Assembly: GCA_019635355.1 (NCBI GenBank)
Contig: JAHBZQ010000001.1
Span: 2,418,001 to 2,482,000 of the forward strand
DNA length: 64,000 bases
Source: Rhizobacter sp.
GTDB taxonomy: Bacteria > Pseudomonadota > Gammaproteobacteria > Burkholderiales > Burkholderiaceae_C
Direction of reading: 5' to 3'
Shown: piece by piece, positions 18,346-26,178 of the stretch
Layout of the letters: each line of letters begins with the position of its first letter
Numbering within the stretch: the first letter of the stretch is position 1
Position numbers and translations under genes: made by a program
The notes under the pieces: model-generated
What the model was told of the DNA's origin: nothing
Databases searched by the model: none
The model's input: the letters and a program-made list of their open reading frames with translations, nothing else

Positions 18346-18912
18346 ATGGACGCACCGCGGCTCGAATCCCTGGCGGAGATCGAAGCCGCGGTGTGGCGTG
18401 AACTCGCCGCCTGCGTGCGCCACAAGCAGCACCCCTGGCGCACCCCGGTGCTGGCCACGACCGACGGCGAGTTGGGCGACGGCCGCATCGTGGTGCTGCG
18501 CGAGGTGGTGCCGGAGCAGCAGCGTGTGCTGGTCTACACCGACCGGCGCAGCGCCAAGGCGGCCCAGCTGGCGTCGCACCCACGGGGCACGCTCGTGATG
18601 TGGTCGCCCGCCCTGGGCTGGCAGTTGCGCTGCCGGGTGGCGCTGAGCCTGGACACGTCAGGCCTGTCGGTCACCTCGCGCTGGGCACAGATCAAGCTCT
18701 CGCCGGCCGCGCAGGACTACCTCTCTCCCCTGCCCCCGGGAACCGACCTCGAAGAACCCAACGAGAAGGCAACGCCACACGACCCGGACGCCCTGGCCCA
18801 CTTCGCGGTGATCGACGCGCAAGTGCAGGCGATCGACTGGCTGGAGCTTCACCCCGAGGGCCAACGCCGGGCGATCTTCGAGAACGGTGGCGCCCGCTGG
18901 GTGCAGCCCTGA
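18346..18912 (+). CDS. Pyridoxamine 5'-phosphate oxidase-like FMN-binding protein
   Basis: The 188-residue protein has the split-barrel FMN-binding fold of the PNPOx family: PWRTPVLATTDGELGDGRIVVLREV, then VYTDRRSAKAAQLASHPRGTLVMWSP with the FMN-phosphate-binding Arg/Lys, then LQLRCRVALSLDTSG-like strands, and a C-terminal ENGGARWVQP resembling the substrate-binding tail. It is closer to Alr4036-type flavin-binding relatives than to E. coli PdxH, so vitamin B6 oxidation is not assured. It is cotranscribed with lysS. Confidence 0.75.
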   Translation: MDAPRLESLAEIEAAVWRELAACVRHKQHPWRTPVLATTDGELGDGRIVVLREVVPEQQRVLVYTDRRSAKAAQLASHPRGTLVMWSPALGWQLRCRVALSLDTSGLSVTSRWAQIKLSPAAQDYLSPLPPGTDLEEPNEKATPHDPDALAHFAVIDAQVQAIDWLELHPEGQRRAIFENGGARWVQP

Positions 18913-18918
18913 AGGGCG

Positions 18919-19158
18919 CTACTCCTCGGCGACGACCTCGGTCACCGGCTTCTGCGTGCCGCTCATCACGCCGAAGATGTGGGCGTATACATACACGTTG
19001 ATGTAGAGCAGCACGAAGACCATCGCGATGCGGAAGACCTTGACGCCGAGGCGCTTCCAGTCACTGTTGTCGGCCGCGATGAAGATGCCCCAGCAAACCG
19101 CGCTGAACGCGAGCAACAAGCCGACGATGCCGGCAATGATCCAGCCAAAGATAACCAT
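18919..19158 (-). CDS. Small two-helix membrane protein of unknown function
   Basis: The 79-residue frame begins MVIFGWIIAGIVGLLLAFS, a transmembrane helix (about 1-27), followed by a short charged segment (AADNSDWKRLGVK) and a second helix (VFRIAMVFVLLYINVYVY). The hydrophilic C-terminus ends PVTEVVAEE. I do not recognise a family. An upstream ATG at 19188 would add ten residues. It lies between lysS's partner and the end of lpxC, on the opposite strand to lysS. Confidence 0.6.
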   Translation of the reverse strand: MVIFGWIIAGIVGLLLAFSAVCWGIFIAADNSDWKRLGVKVFRIAMVFVLLYINVYVYAHIFGVMSGTQKPVTEVVAEE

Positions 19159-19239
19159 GCGATTGGGGGGTTGACGACCCCGAACCATACCATCGGGAGA
19201 CGGCGCCTCAGGACAGGGGCACCCCCTAACTTCTTGGAA

Positions 19240-19257
19240 CTACCAGATGTCTGGTAG
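19240..19257. promoter_or_regulatory. Perfect 8-bp inverted repeat, operator-like
   Basis: CTACCAGA-TG-TCTGGTAG is a perfect palindrome with a two-base centre. It sits between the lpxC stop and the small membrane protein gene, about 80 bases upstream of the latter. There is no T-run, so it does not look like an intrinsic terminator; a dimeric repressor site is the likelier reading. Confidence 0.4.
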
Positions 19258-19274
19258 GCGCCCCATGGGCCCGG

Positions 19275-20210
19275 TCACCAGGCCGGGGCCAGTTCGGCGA
19301 GGCCGGCGGGAGCCTGGCGCTCGTCTTCGAAGGTCACGATCTCGTAGGCCGAAGCATCGGCCAGCACGGCCCGCAGCAGCTTGTTGTTGAGCGCGTGGCC
19401 CGACTTGTAGCCGGTGTAGGCGGCGATCAGCGGGTGGCCGAGCACGTGCATGTCGCCGATGGCGTCGAGGATCTTGTGCTTCACGAACTCGTCGTCGTAG
19501 CGCAGGCCTTCGCTGTTGAGCACGCGGTAGTCGTCGACGACGATCACGTTGTCCATGCTGCCGCCCAGGCCCAGGCCACGCGAACGCATCATCTCCACGT
19601 CCTTCGTGAAACCGAAGGTGCGGGCGCGGGCGATGTCGCGCTTGTACTGGCCCGAGCCCATGTCGAAGGTGAACTGCTGGCCGGTCTGGTCGACCGCCGG
19701 GTGCTTGAACTCGATCTCGAAGGTGAGCTTGTAGCCGTCGTAAGGCTCCAGCCGCGCCCACTTGAGCGTCGGGCCCTCGCCTTCGCGCACTTCCACCGGC
19801 CGCTTGATGCGCAGGAACCGCTTGGGCGCCTTCTGCACCTCGATGCCGGCGCTTTGCAGCAGGAACACGAACGAGGCCGCCGAGCCGTCGAGGATGGGCA
19901 CCTCTTCGTTGGTGATGTCGACCACCAGGTTGTCGAGCCCGAGGCCGGCGCAGGCCGACAGCAGGTGCTCGATGGTGTTCACCTTCGGCGCACCCGGGTC
20001 GCCCTTCGGCGAGATGGTGGTGGCCATGCGCGTGTCGCACACCGCGGTCACCGTCACCGGGATGTCGACCGGCGACGGCAGGTCGACCCGGCGAAACATG
20101 ATGCCGCTGTCGGCCGCGGCCGGCCGCAAGGTCAGCTCGACCCGCTGGCCGCCGTGCACCCCCACGCCGACGGCGCGGGTGATGGACTTGAGAGTGCGTT
20201 GGGCGAGCAT
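19275..20210 (-). CDS. lpxC: UDP-3-O-acyl-N-acetylglucosamine deacetylase
   Basis: The 311-residue zinc enzyme catalyses the committed step of lipid A synthesis in the cytoplasm. The N-terminus (QRTLKSITRAVGVGVHGGQRV) and the zinc-ligand regions NTIEHLLSACAGLGLDN and DEFVKHKILDAIGDMHVLGH agree with known LpxC, as does SGHALNNKLLRAVLAD. The start is either the ATG at 20210 (MLAQRTL, family-like) or the one at 20216. A GC-rich hairpin lies just upstream, after ftsZ. LpxC at the end of a dcw cluster is the usual proteobacterial order. Confidence 0.97.
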   Translation of the reverse strand: MLAQRTLKSITRAVGVGVHGGQRVELTLRPAAADSGIMFRRVDLPSPVDIPVTVTAVCDTRMATTISPKGDPGAPKVNTIEHLLSACAGLGLDNLVVDITNEEVPILDGSAASFVFLLQSAGIEVQKAPKRFLRIKRPVEVREGEGPTLKWARLEPYDGYKLTFEIEFKHPAVDQTGQQFTFDMGSGQYKRDIARARTFGFTKDVEMMRSRGLGLGGSMDNVIVVDDYRVLNSEGLRYDDEFVKHKILDAIGDMHVLGHPLIAAYTGYKSGHALNNKLLRAVLADASAYEIVTFEDERQAPAGLAELAPAW

Positions 20211-20225
20211 GGCCATGATTTTAGG

Positions 20226-20246
20226 AGCCGGGGCTAAGCCCCGGCT
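20226..20246 (-). terminator. Stem-loop between ftsZ and lpxC
   Basis: AGCCGGGGC, three-base loop, GCCCCGGCT form a perfect 9-bp stem. It ends 15 bases before the inner lpxC ATG and 36 bases after the ftsZ stop. No poly-U follows, so it may be a weak attenuator, an mRNA-processing or stability element, or a structure masking the lpxC ribosome-binding site rather than a full terminator. Confidence 0.5.
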
Positions 20247-20282
20247 TGGTTCTGCCTACTACTCCAATAGCGACGACCCAGG

Positions 20283-21482
20283 TCAATCAGCTTGCTTGCG
20301 CAGGAACGCGGGGATCTCGATCTCGTCCATGCCGTTCGACGCGAGCGCATCCACCTTCGCCGCCGCCGTGCGGCCATTGCGCCACACGCTCGGCACCGAC
20401 AGGCTGCTGTAGTCGTGCGCCGTCTGCGCGGTGTGCACCGGCTGGGTCAGCACCGGGATGTTGTCGGTGCCGGTGCGCTGCGCCACGGTGTTGTGCACCA
20501 CCGTCATCGGCGCCTGCTGCTGGCGCTTGGCGGGCGACAGGCCGGTGGCGATCACCGTCACGCGCAGCTGGTCGCCCAGGCTTTCGTCGTAGGCGGTGCC
20601 GTAGATCACGTGCGCATCGTCGGCCGCATAACGGCGGATGGTGTTCATCGCGTTGCGGCTTTCGCTCAGCTTGAAGGTGCTGCGGCCGGCGGCGATCAAC
20701 ACCAGCACGCCACGCGCGCCGGAGAGGTCGATGCCTTCGAGCAGCGGGCAGGCCACGGCCGATTCGGCAGCCTTGGTCGCACGGTCGGGGCCGGTCGCGA
20801 TGGCGGTGCCCATCATCGCCTTGCCGGGCTCGCTCATCACCGTCTTCACGTCTTCGAAGTCGACGTTCACGAGGCCGGGCACGTGGATGATGTCGCTGAT
20901 GCCGCCCACGGCGTTCTTCAGCACGTCGTTGGCGTGCGCGAAGGCCTGGTCCTGCGTCACGTCGTCGCCCAGCACGTCGAGCAGCTTGTCGTTGAGGATG
21001 ACGATCAGCGAGTCGACGTTGGCTTCGAGCTCGGCCACGCCGTTGTCGGCAGCCTTCATGCGGCGGTTGCCTTCGAAGTCGAAGGGCTTGGTGACCACGC
21101 CCACCGTCAGGATGCCCATCTCCTTCGCCACGCGTGCGATCACGGGGGCGGCGCCGGTGCCGGTGCCGCCGCCCATGCCGGCGGTGATGAAGAGCATGTT
21201 GCTGCCCTTGATGGCTTCGCGGATGCGGTCCACCGCTTCTTCAGCGGCCGCGCGGCCGGCTTCCGGCTTCGCGCCGGCGCCCAGGCCCGTGCTGCCGAGC
21301 TGGATGAGGTGGTGCGCGCTGGAGCGGTTGAGCGCCTGCGCATCGGTGTTGGCGCAGACGAACTCCACGCCTTGCACACCTTGCGCAATCATGTGGTCGA
21401 CCGCGTTGCCGCCGCCACCACCCACGCCGATGACCTTGATCTGGGTGCCCAGGTCGAACTCTTCGATCATTTCGATTGCCAT
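20283..21482 (-). CDS. ftsZ: Cell division GTPase FtsZ
   Basis: The 399-residue tubulin homologue polymerises into the Z ring at midcell. Visible features are the nucleotide-binding start IKVIGVGGGGGNAVDHMI, the tubulin signature GGGTGTGAAPVIARVAKE, the T7 region NVDFEDVKTVM, a variable linker and the C-terminal tail DEIEIPAFLRKQAD that binds FtsA/ZipA/MinC. The ATG at 21482 (MAIEMIEEFD) is preferred over 21494. Confidence 0.98.
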   Translation of the reverse strand: MAIEMIEEFDLGTQIKVIGVGGGGGNAVDHMIAQGVQGVEFVCANTDAQALNRSSAHHLIQLGSTGLGAGAKPEAGRAAAEEAVDRIREAIKGSNMLFITAGMGGGTGTGAAPVIARVAKEMGILTVGVVTKPFDFEGNRRMKAADNGVAELEANVDSLIVILNDKLLDVLGDDVTQDQAFAHANDVLKNAVGGISDIIHVPGLVNVDFEDVKTVMSEPGKAMMGTAIATGPDRATKAAESAVACPLLEGIDLSGARGVLVLIAAGRSTFKLSESRNAMNTIRRYAADDAHVIYGTAYDESLGDQLRVTVIATGLSPAKRQQQAPMTVVHNTVAQRTGTDNIPVLTQPVHTAQTAHDYSSLSVPSVWRNGRTAAAKVDALASNGMDEIEIPAFLRKQAD

Positions 21483-21649
21483 GTCTGACTCCAATTCTTT
21501 GCAGTTGCCGTGTGTGTTGAAAAACTCGTCTTCTCTTCTTGCTGTGCCGCGGGTGGGCCCGCGGTCTGGGGTGGCCAGGCGCCCGGTGGGTCATGGCCCA
21601 GGTGGTGCGCCCGCTGGAGACGATCGTTGAGTTGTGGTTGGCGATTCAT
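21467..21649 (-). CDS. Candidate 60-residue small ORF between ftsA and ftsZ
   Basis: An ATG at 21649 follows AGGGAG at a spacing of about five bases and opens a 60-codon frame (MNRQPQLNDRLQRAHHLGHD ...) that ends 16 bases inside ftsZ in another frame. The product is hydrophilic, Gln/Pro/His-rich and without a recognisable domain. It may be a leader peptide coupling ftsZ translation, or chance. The 183-base ftsA-ftsZ gap is otherwise unexplained and probably also holds an ftsZ promoter. Confidence 0.3.
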   Translation of the reverse strand: MNRQPQLNDRLQRAHHLGHDPPGAWPPQTAGPPAAQQEEKTSFSTHTATAKNWSQTWQSK

Positions 21650-21665
21650 GTGAACTCCCTGTGTT

Positions 21666-22895
21666 TTAGAAATTGCCGAGGAACCAGTCTTTGGCTCGGC
21701 CGAACAGTGTTTTGACGGACCCGGCTTGTTGCGCAGCCTTGATGCCACGCGCGCGGCCGAGTCGGGCTTCTTCGAGAAGGCCCATCACCGTCGCAGAGCG
21801 CGGGTTGGCCACCATGTCGTAGAGCGATCCGTGGTAGGTGGGCAGGCCCTTGCGCACCGGCTTCAGGAAGATGTCTTCCCCCAGCTCCACCATGCCCGGC
21901 ATCACCGCCGCGCCGCCGGTGAGCACGATGCCGCTCGACAGCAGCTCTTCGTAGCCGCTGTCGCGGATCACCTGGTGCACGAGCGAGAAGATCTCTTCCA
22001 CGCGCGGCTCGATCACGCCGGCCAGCGCCTGGCGAGACAGCATGCGCGGCGCACGGTCGCCCAGGCCCGGCACTTCGAGCTGCTCGCTGGGGTCGGCGAG
22101 CAGCTGCTTGGCCACGCCGTACTCGACCTTGATCTCTTCGGCGTCTTTCGTCGGCGTGCGCAGCGCCATCGCGATGTCGCTCGTGATCAGGTCGCCCGCG
22201 ATCGGGATCACCGCGGTGTGGCGGATCGCCCCGTCGGTGAAGATCGCCACATCGGTCGTGCCGGCGCCGATGTCGACCAGCGCCACGCCCAGGTCCTTCT
22301 CGTCCTCGGTCAGCACCGCATGGCTGCTCGCGCTCGGGTTGAGCACCAGCTGGTCGACTTCGAGCCCGCAGCGGCGCACGCACTTCACGATGTTTTCGGC
22401 GGCACTCTGCGCGCCGGTCACGATGTGCACCTTCACCTCGAGACGCCCACCGCTCATGCCGATGGGCTCCTTGACCTCGTGACCGTCGATCACGAATTCC
22501 TGCGGCTCCACCAGCAGCAAGCGCTGGTCGTTGGGAATATTGATCGCCTTGGCCGTCTCGACCACGCGCGTCACGTCGACCGGCGTCACTTCCTTGTCGC
22601 GCACGATCACCATGCCGGTCGAGTTCTGGCCGCGGATGTGGCTGCCGGTGATGCCGGTGTAGACGCGTGTGATCTTGCAGTCGGCCATCATCTCGGCCTC
22701 TTTCAGCGCCTGCTGGATGCTCTGCACGGTGGCGTCGATGTTGACCACCACGCCGCGCTTCAAGCCGTGGGCGGCCGCGATGCCGAGGCCGGCCACGCGC
22801 AGCTCGCCGTCGGGCAAGACTTCGGCCACCACCGCCATCACCTTGGCGGTGCCGATGTCCAGGCCGACGACCAGGTCCTTGTATTCCTTGGCCAT
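21666..22895 (-). CDS. ftsA: Cell division protein FtsA
   Basis: The 409-residue actin-like ATPase tethers FtsZ to the membrane. It has the phosphate-1 motif VVGLDIGTAKVMAVVAE, the phosphate-2 motif VALVDIGAGTTDVAIF, the adenosine motif SSGIVLTGGAAVMPGM and a C-terminal amphipathic membrane-targeting helix (VKTLFGRAKDWFLGNF). It starts eight bases after ftsQ. Confidence 0.98.
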   Translation of the reverse strand: MAKEYKDLVVGLDIGTAKVMAVVAEVLPDGELRVAGLGIAAAHGLKRGVVVNIDATVQSIQQALKEAEMMADCKITRVYTGITGSHIRGQNSTGMVIVRDKEVTPVDVTRVVETAKAINIPNDQRLLLVEPQEFVIDGHEVKEPIGMSGGRLEVKVHIVTGAQSAAENIVKCVRRCGLEVDQLVLNPSASSHAVLTEDEKDLGVALVDIGAGTTDVAIFTDGAIRHTAVIPIAGDLITSDIAMALRTPTKDAEEIKVEYGVAKQLLADPSEQLEVPGLGDRAPRMLSRQALAGVIEPRVEEIFSLVHQVIRDSGYEELLSSGIVLTGGAAVMPGMVELGEDIFLKPVRKGLPTYHGSLYDMVANPRSATVMGLLEEARLGRARGIKAAQQAGSVKTLFGRAKDWFLGNF

Positions 22896-22903
22896 GTGTT
22901 CCC

Positions 22904-23722
22904 TCAATTTCTCCTGCCGGGCGGGGTGGCCACCGTGGTGGTGGTGATCCCCTTCAGCCGCACGGCATAACCTTCGTTGTGTCGCAGATCGGCGTAGACC
23001 AGCGGACGCTGGTAACGCTCGATCACTTGCGTGACGGTGGCGACGAAGCGCTCGCTGCGTGCCACCAGTTCATCTTGTGTGCCCCGGCCGAGCTCGATCT
23101 CGGCGCCGTTGTCGAACTCGGCGTGCCACGAGCCACGGCCGCTCATCGACAGCTGGTCGATGTGCATCTCGAGCTTTTCGAACACCGGCACGAGGCGCTG
23201 GTACATCGCGAGCACTTCGGCCGAGCTGCCATCCGGGCCCTTGAGCGTGGGCAGCGCCTCGTCTTCCACGTCACCGAGGTTGGCCTGGAACACCTCGCCC
23301 TGCTGGTTGACGAGCTGGTCGTCGCCATCCTTCATGGCCCACAGCGCCACCGCGTGGTGCTCTTCGAGCAGCACGCGCAGCCGGTTGGGCCATACGCGCT
23401 GCACGATGGCCTGGCGCACCCAGGGCACGGCCTCGAAGGCCTGCTTGCCGCGCGACAGATCCAGCGTGAAGTAGTTGCCCGCGAGCTGGGGCAGCGCATT
23501 GGCGCGGATGGTCGACACGCTGTTGCGCGTGACCTCGCCTTCCACCTTCACCGCCTTGATGTTGAACACCGGCTGGCGGATCAGCCACATCAGCGCGAGC
23601 GCCGCCATCAACACACCGCCCACGATGAAGAGCATCGAGGCGGTGATGTTGACCAGGCGCACCTCGCCCGGCAGCTCGACGGCGGCCGGGTTGAAGCGAG
23701 GGGTGGCGGCGTGGGCGCGCAT
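22904..23722 (-). CDS. ftsQ: Cell division protein FtsQ
   Basis: The 272-residue bitopic protein has a short cytoplasmic tail, one transmembrane helix (about 30-50, ITASMLFIVGGVLMAALALMWL) and a periplasmic POTRA domain (PVFNIKAVKVEGEVTRNS) followed by the FtsQ beta domain (VNQQGEVFQANLG ... YADLRHNEGYAVRLKG). It links the FtsB/FtsL complex to the divisome. The ATG at 23722 is chosen, two bases past the ddl stop; an upstream ATG at 23773 would overlap ddl by 49 bases. Confidence 0.95.
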   Translation of the reverse strand: MRAHAATPRFNPAAVELPGEVRLVNITASMLFIVGGVLMAALALMWLIRQPVFNIKAVKVEGEVTRNSVSTIRANALPQLAGNYFTLDLSRGKQAFEAVPWVRQAIVQRVWPNRLRVLLEEHHAVALWAMKDGDDQLVNQQGEVFQANLGDVEDEALPTLKGPDGSSAEVLAMYQRLVPVFEKLEMHIDQLSMSGRGSWHAEFDNGAEIELGRGTQDELVARSERFVATVTQVIERYQRPLVYADLRHNEGYAVRLKGITTTTVATPPGRRN

Positions 23723-23724
23723 GT

Positions 23725-24687
23725 TCAGGTCTTGGAGCTGTCCAGCGAAGCGTTGGCAATCAAGTGCAGGCAAAGCTGCTCATAGGGCATGCCGTTCGCC
23801 GCGGCCGACTTCGGCACCAGCGAATGCGAGGTCATGCCCGGCGAGGTGTTCATCTCCAGGAGGAAGGGCTTGCGGTCGCTCTTCCTGATCATCAGATCGG
23901 CGCGGCCCCAGCCGCGGCAGTTCAGCGTGCGGTAGGCCTCGACCACGATGCGCTGGATCTCGCGCTCTTCCGCTTCCGGCAGACCGCTCGGCACGTGGTA
24001 CTTCACGACGTCGGTGAAGTACTTGTTCTGGTAGTCGTAGTCGCCTTCGGGCGCGGCGATGCGCACGACGGGCAGCGCCACTGCGTTGGCGCCGTGGCCG
24101 AGCACCGGGCAGGTCACTTCGTCACCGTCGATGAACTCTTCGCACAGCACCTCGTGGTCGTACTTGGCGGCCAGCGCCACCGCATCGGCCATTTCGGAAT
24201 AGCCGCTCACCTTGCTGACGCCGATCGACGACCCTTCGTGCGGCGGCTTGACGAAGAGCGGCAGGCCCAACTCATCGGGCACGGCGCGCACGTCCTCGCG
24301 CGACTGGCGGTCGGCCGGCAGCACCACGTAGCGCGGCGTCGGCAGCCCTTCGGCCAGCCAGATGCGCTTGGTCATCACCTTGTCCATCGCGATGCTGGAG
24401 GCCATCACGCCGGAGCCGGTGTAGGGGATGCCCAGCAATTCGAGCGCGCCCTGCACGGTGCCGTCTTCGCCGTGGCGGCCGTGCAGCGCGATGAAGCAGC
24501 GGTCGAAGCCCTGCTTCTTCAGTTCGACGAGATCCTGCTTCGCGGGGTCGAACGCGTGCGCATCCACGCCCTGCGATTGCAGTGCCTGCAGCACGCCCTC
24601 GCCCGACATCAGCGACACGTCGCGCTCGGCCGAAGTGCCGCCCATCAGCACGGCCACCTTGCCCAAGGCCTTCACGTTGATGCTCAT
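23725..24687 (-). CDS. ddl: D-alanine--D-alanine ligase
   Basis: The 320-residue ATP-grasp enzyme makes D-Ala-D-Ala for peptidoglycan. It shows KVAVLMGGTSAERDVSLMSG at the N-terminus, GRHGEDGTVQGALELLGIPYTGSG, the ATP-binding loop PPHEGSSIGVSKV and the metal-binding end FLLEMNTSPGMTSHSLVPKSA. It overlaps murC by four bases. Confidence 0.97.
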   Translation of the reverse strand: MSINVKALGKVAVLMGGTSAERDVSLMSGEGVLQALQSQGVDAHAFDPAKQDLVELKKQGFDRCFIALHGRHGEDGTVQGALELLGIPYTGSGVMASSIAMDKVMTKRIWLAEGLPTPRYVVLPADRQSREDVRAVPDELGLPLFVKPPHEGSSIGVSKVSGYSEMADAVALAAKYDHEVLCEEFIDGDEVTCPVLGHGANAVALPVVRIAAPEGDYDYQNKYFTDVVKYHVPSGLPEAEEREIQRIVVEAYRTLNCRGWGRADLMIRKSDRKPFLLEMNTSPGMTSHSLVPKSAAANGMPYEQLCLHLIANASLDSSKT

Positions 24688-26093
24688 GTGGCCTCCTTCA
24701 ACATCTCTGCCACCTGCCCCGCCACCGCGCCGATCGTGCCGGCGCCCATCGCGATCACCACGTCACCGCCCTTGGCCTGCTCGGCGATTGCCGCGGGCAT
24801 CTGCGAAATCTCATCCACGAAGATCGGGTCGACCTTGCCGGCCACGCGCAGCGCGCGGGCGAGCGAGCGGCCATCGGCCGCGACGATCGGCGCTTCGCCA
24901 GCGGCGTAGACCTCGCCCAGCAGCACCGCATCGGCCGTGCCCATCACCTTCACGAAGTCTTCGAAGCAGTCGCGTGTGCGGGTGTAGCGGTGCGGCTGGA
25001 ACGCGATCACCAGGCGACGGCCCGGGAACGCACCGCGTGCGGCCGCGATCACCGCGGCCATTTCCACCGGGTGGTGGCCGTAGTCATCGATCAGCGTGAA
25101 CTTGCCGCCGTCCTTCGCCGGCCAGTCGCCGTAGCGCTGGAAACGCCGGCCAACGCCGTGGAACTCACCGAGCGCTTTCACGAGCGGCGCATCGGGCAGC
25201 TCCAGCTCGGTGGCCACCGCCACCGCCGCGAGCGCGTTGAGCACGTTGTGCTCGCCAGGCAGGTTGAGCGTGATGTCGAGGTCGGGCATCACGACGCCAT
25301 TGCGGCGCTGCGCGGTGAAGCGCATCTGGCCGCCTTCGAGCGCCTGCACGTTGACGGCACGCACCTGGTTGTCGGGCCCGAAGCCGTAGGTCACGACGGG
25401 GCGCGACACCATCGGGATGATCGACTTCACGCCCGGGTCGTCCCCGCACAGAATCGCCGCACCGTAGAACGGCATGCGGTGCAGGAACTCGACGAACGCG
25501 CCCTTGAGCTTGGTCAGGTCGTGGCCGTAGGTGTCCATGTGGTCGGCGTCGATGTTGGTCACGACGCTGATCACGGGAAGCAGGTTGAGGAACGAGGCGT
25601 CCGACTCGTCGGCCTCAACCACGATGTAGTCGCCCGAGCCGAGGCGCGAGTTGGCACCGGCCGCGTTGAGCCGACCGCCGATCACGAAGGTGGGGTCGAC
25701 ACCGGCTTCGGCCAGCACGCTCGTCACCAGCGACGTGGTCGTCGTCTTGCCGTGCGTGCCGGCGATGGCGATGCCCTGCTTCAGGCGCATCAGCTCGGCC
25801 AGCATCACCGCGCGCGGCACCAGCGGCACCCGCTTGGCGCGGGCGGCCAGCACCTCGGGGTTGTCGCCCTTCACGGCCGTCGACGTGACCACCGCCTGCG
25901 CGCCCGCGATGTTCTCGGCCGCGTGGCCGACGAAGACCTTGATGCCGAGCGATGCGAGACGACGCGAGACCGGGCTGTCGCTCTGGTCGGAGCCCGACAC
26001 CGTGTAGCCGAGGTTGTGCAGGATCTCGGCAATGCCGCTCATGCCCGCACCCCCGATGCCGACGAAATGGATGTGCTTCACCGCGTGCTTCAT
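24684..26093 (-). CDS. murC: UDP-N-acetylmuramate--L-alanine ligase
   Basis: The 469-residue Mur ligase adds L-Ala to UDP-MurNAc. It has the N-terminal Rossmann motif HFVGIGGAGMSGIAEIL, the P-loop IAGTHGKTTTTSLV, the central HMDTYGHD segment and DDYGHHPVEMAAVI in the C-terminal domain. All family landmarks and length are normal. An 85-base gap containing a dispersed repeat separates it from murG. Confidence 0.98.
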   Translation of the reverse strand: MKHAVKHIHFVGIGGAGMSGIAEILHNLGYTVSGSDQSDSPVSRRLASLGIKVFVGHAAENIAGAQAVVTSTAVKGDNPEVLAARAKRVPLVPRAVMLAELMRLKQGIAIAGTHGKTTTTSLVTSVLAEAGVDPTFVIGGRLNAAGANSRLGSGDYIVVEADESDASFLNLLPVISVVTNIDADHMDTYGHDLTKLKGAFVEFLHRMPFYGAAILCGDDPGVKSIIPMVSRPVVTYGFGPDNQVRAVNVQALEGGQMRFTAQRRNGVVMPDLDITLNLPGEHNVLNALAAVAVATELELPDAPLVKALGEFHGVGRRFQRYGDWPAKDGGKFTLIDDYGHHPVEMAAVIAAARGAFPGRRLVIAFQPHRYTRTRDCFEDFVKVMGTADAVLLGEVYAAGEAPIVAADGRSLARALRVAGKVDPIFVDEISQMPAAIAEQAKGGDVVIAMGAGTIGAVAGQVAEMLKEAT

Positions 26094-26120
26094 GACTGCC
26101 CCTCGTCCGATGAGTACATC

Positions 26121-26172
26121 GGCCGATCCCCCGAGGGGATGCGATCCGGCTTGGGGCGGCCCGGCGCTCGGA
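26121..26172 (+). repeat. Dispersed palindromic repeat, copy 1
   Basis: This 52-base unit (GCCGATCCCCCGAGGGGATGC, a 7-base variable part, then CTTGGGGCGGCCCGGCGCTC and GG) occurs again in inverse orientation at 63782-63833 with only the middle differing. It contains the short palindrome CCCCnnGGGG. It lies in the murG-murC gap, so it is carried in the dcw transcript. It has no coding capacity. Confidence 0.75.
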
Positions 26173-26178
26173 TCGCTC

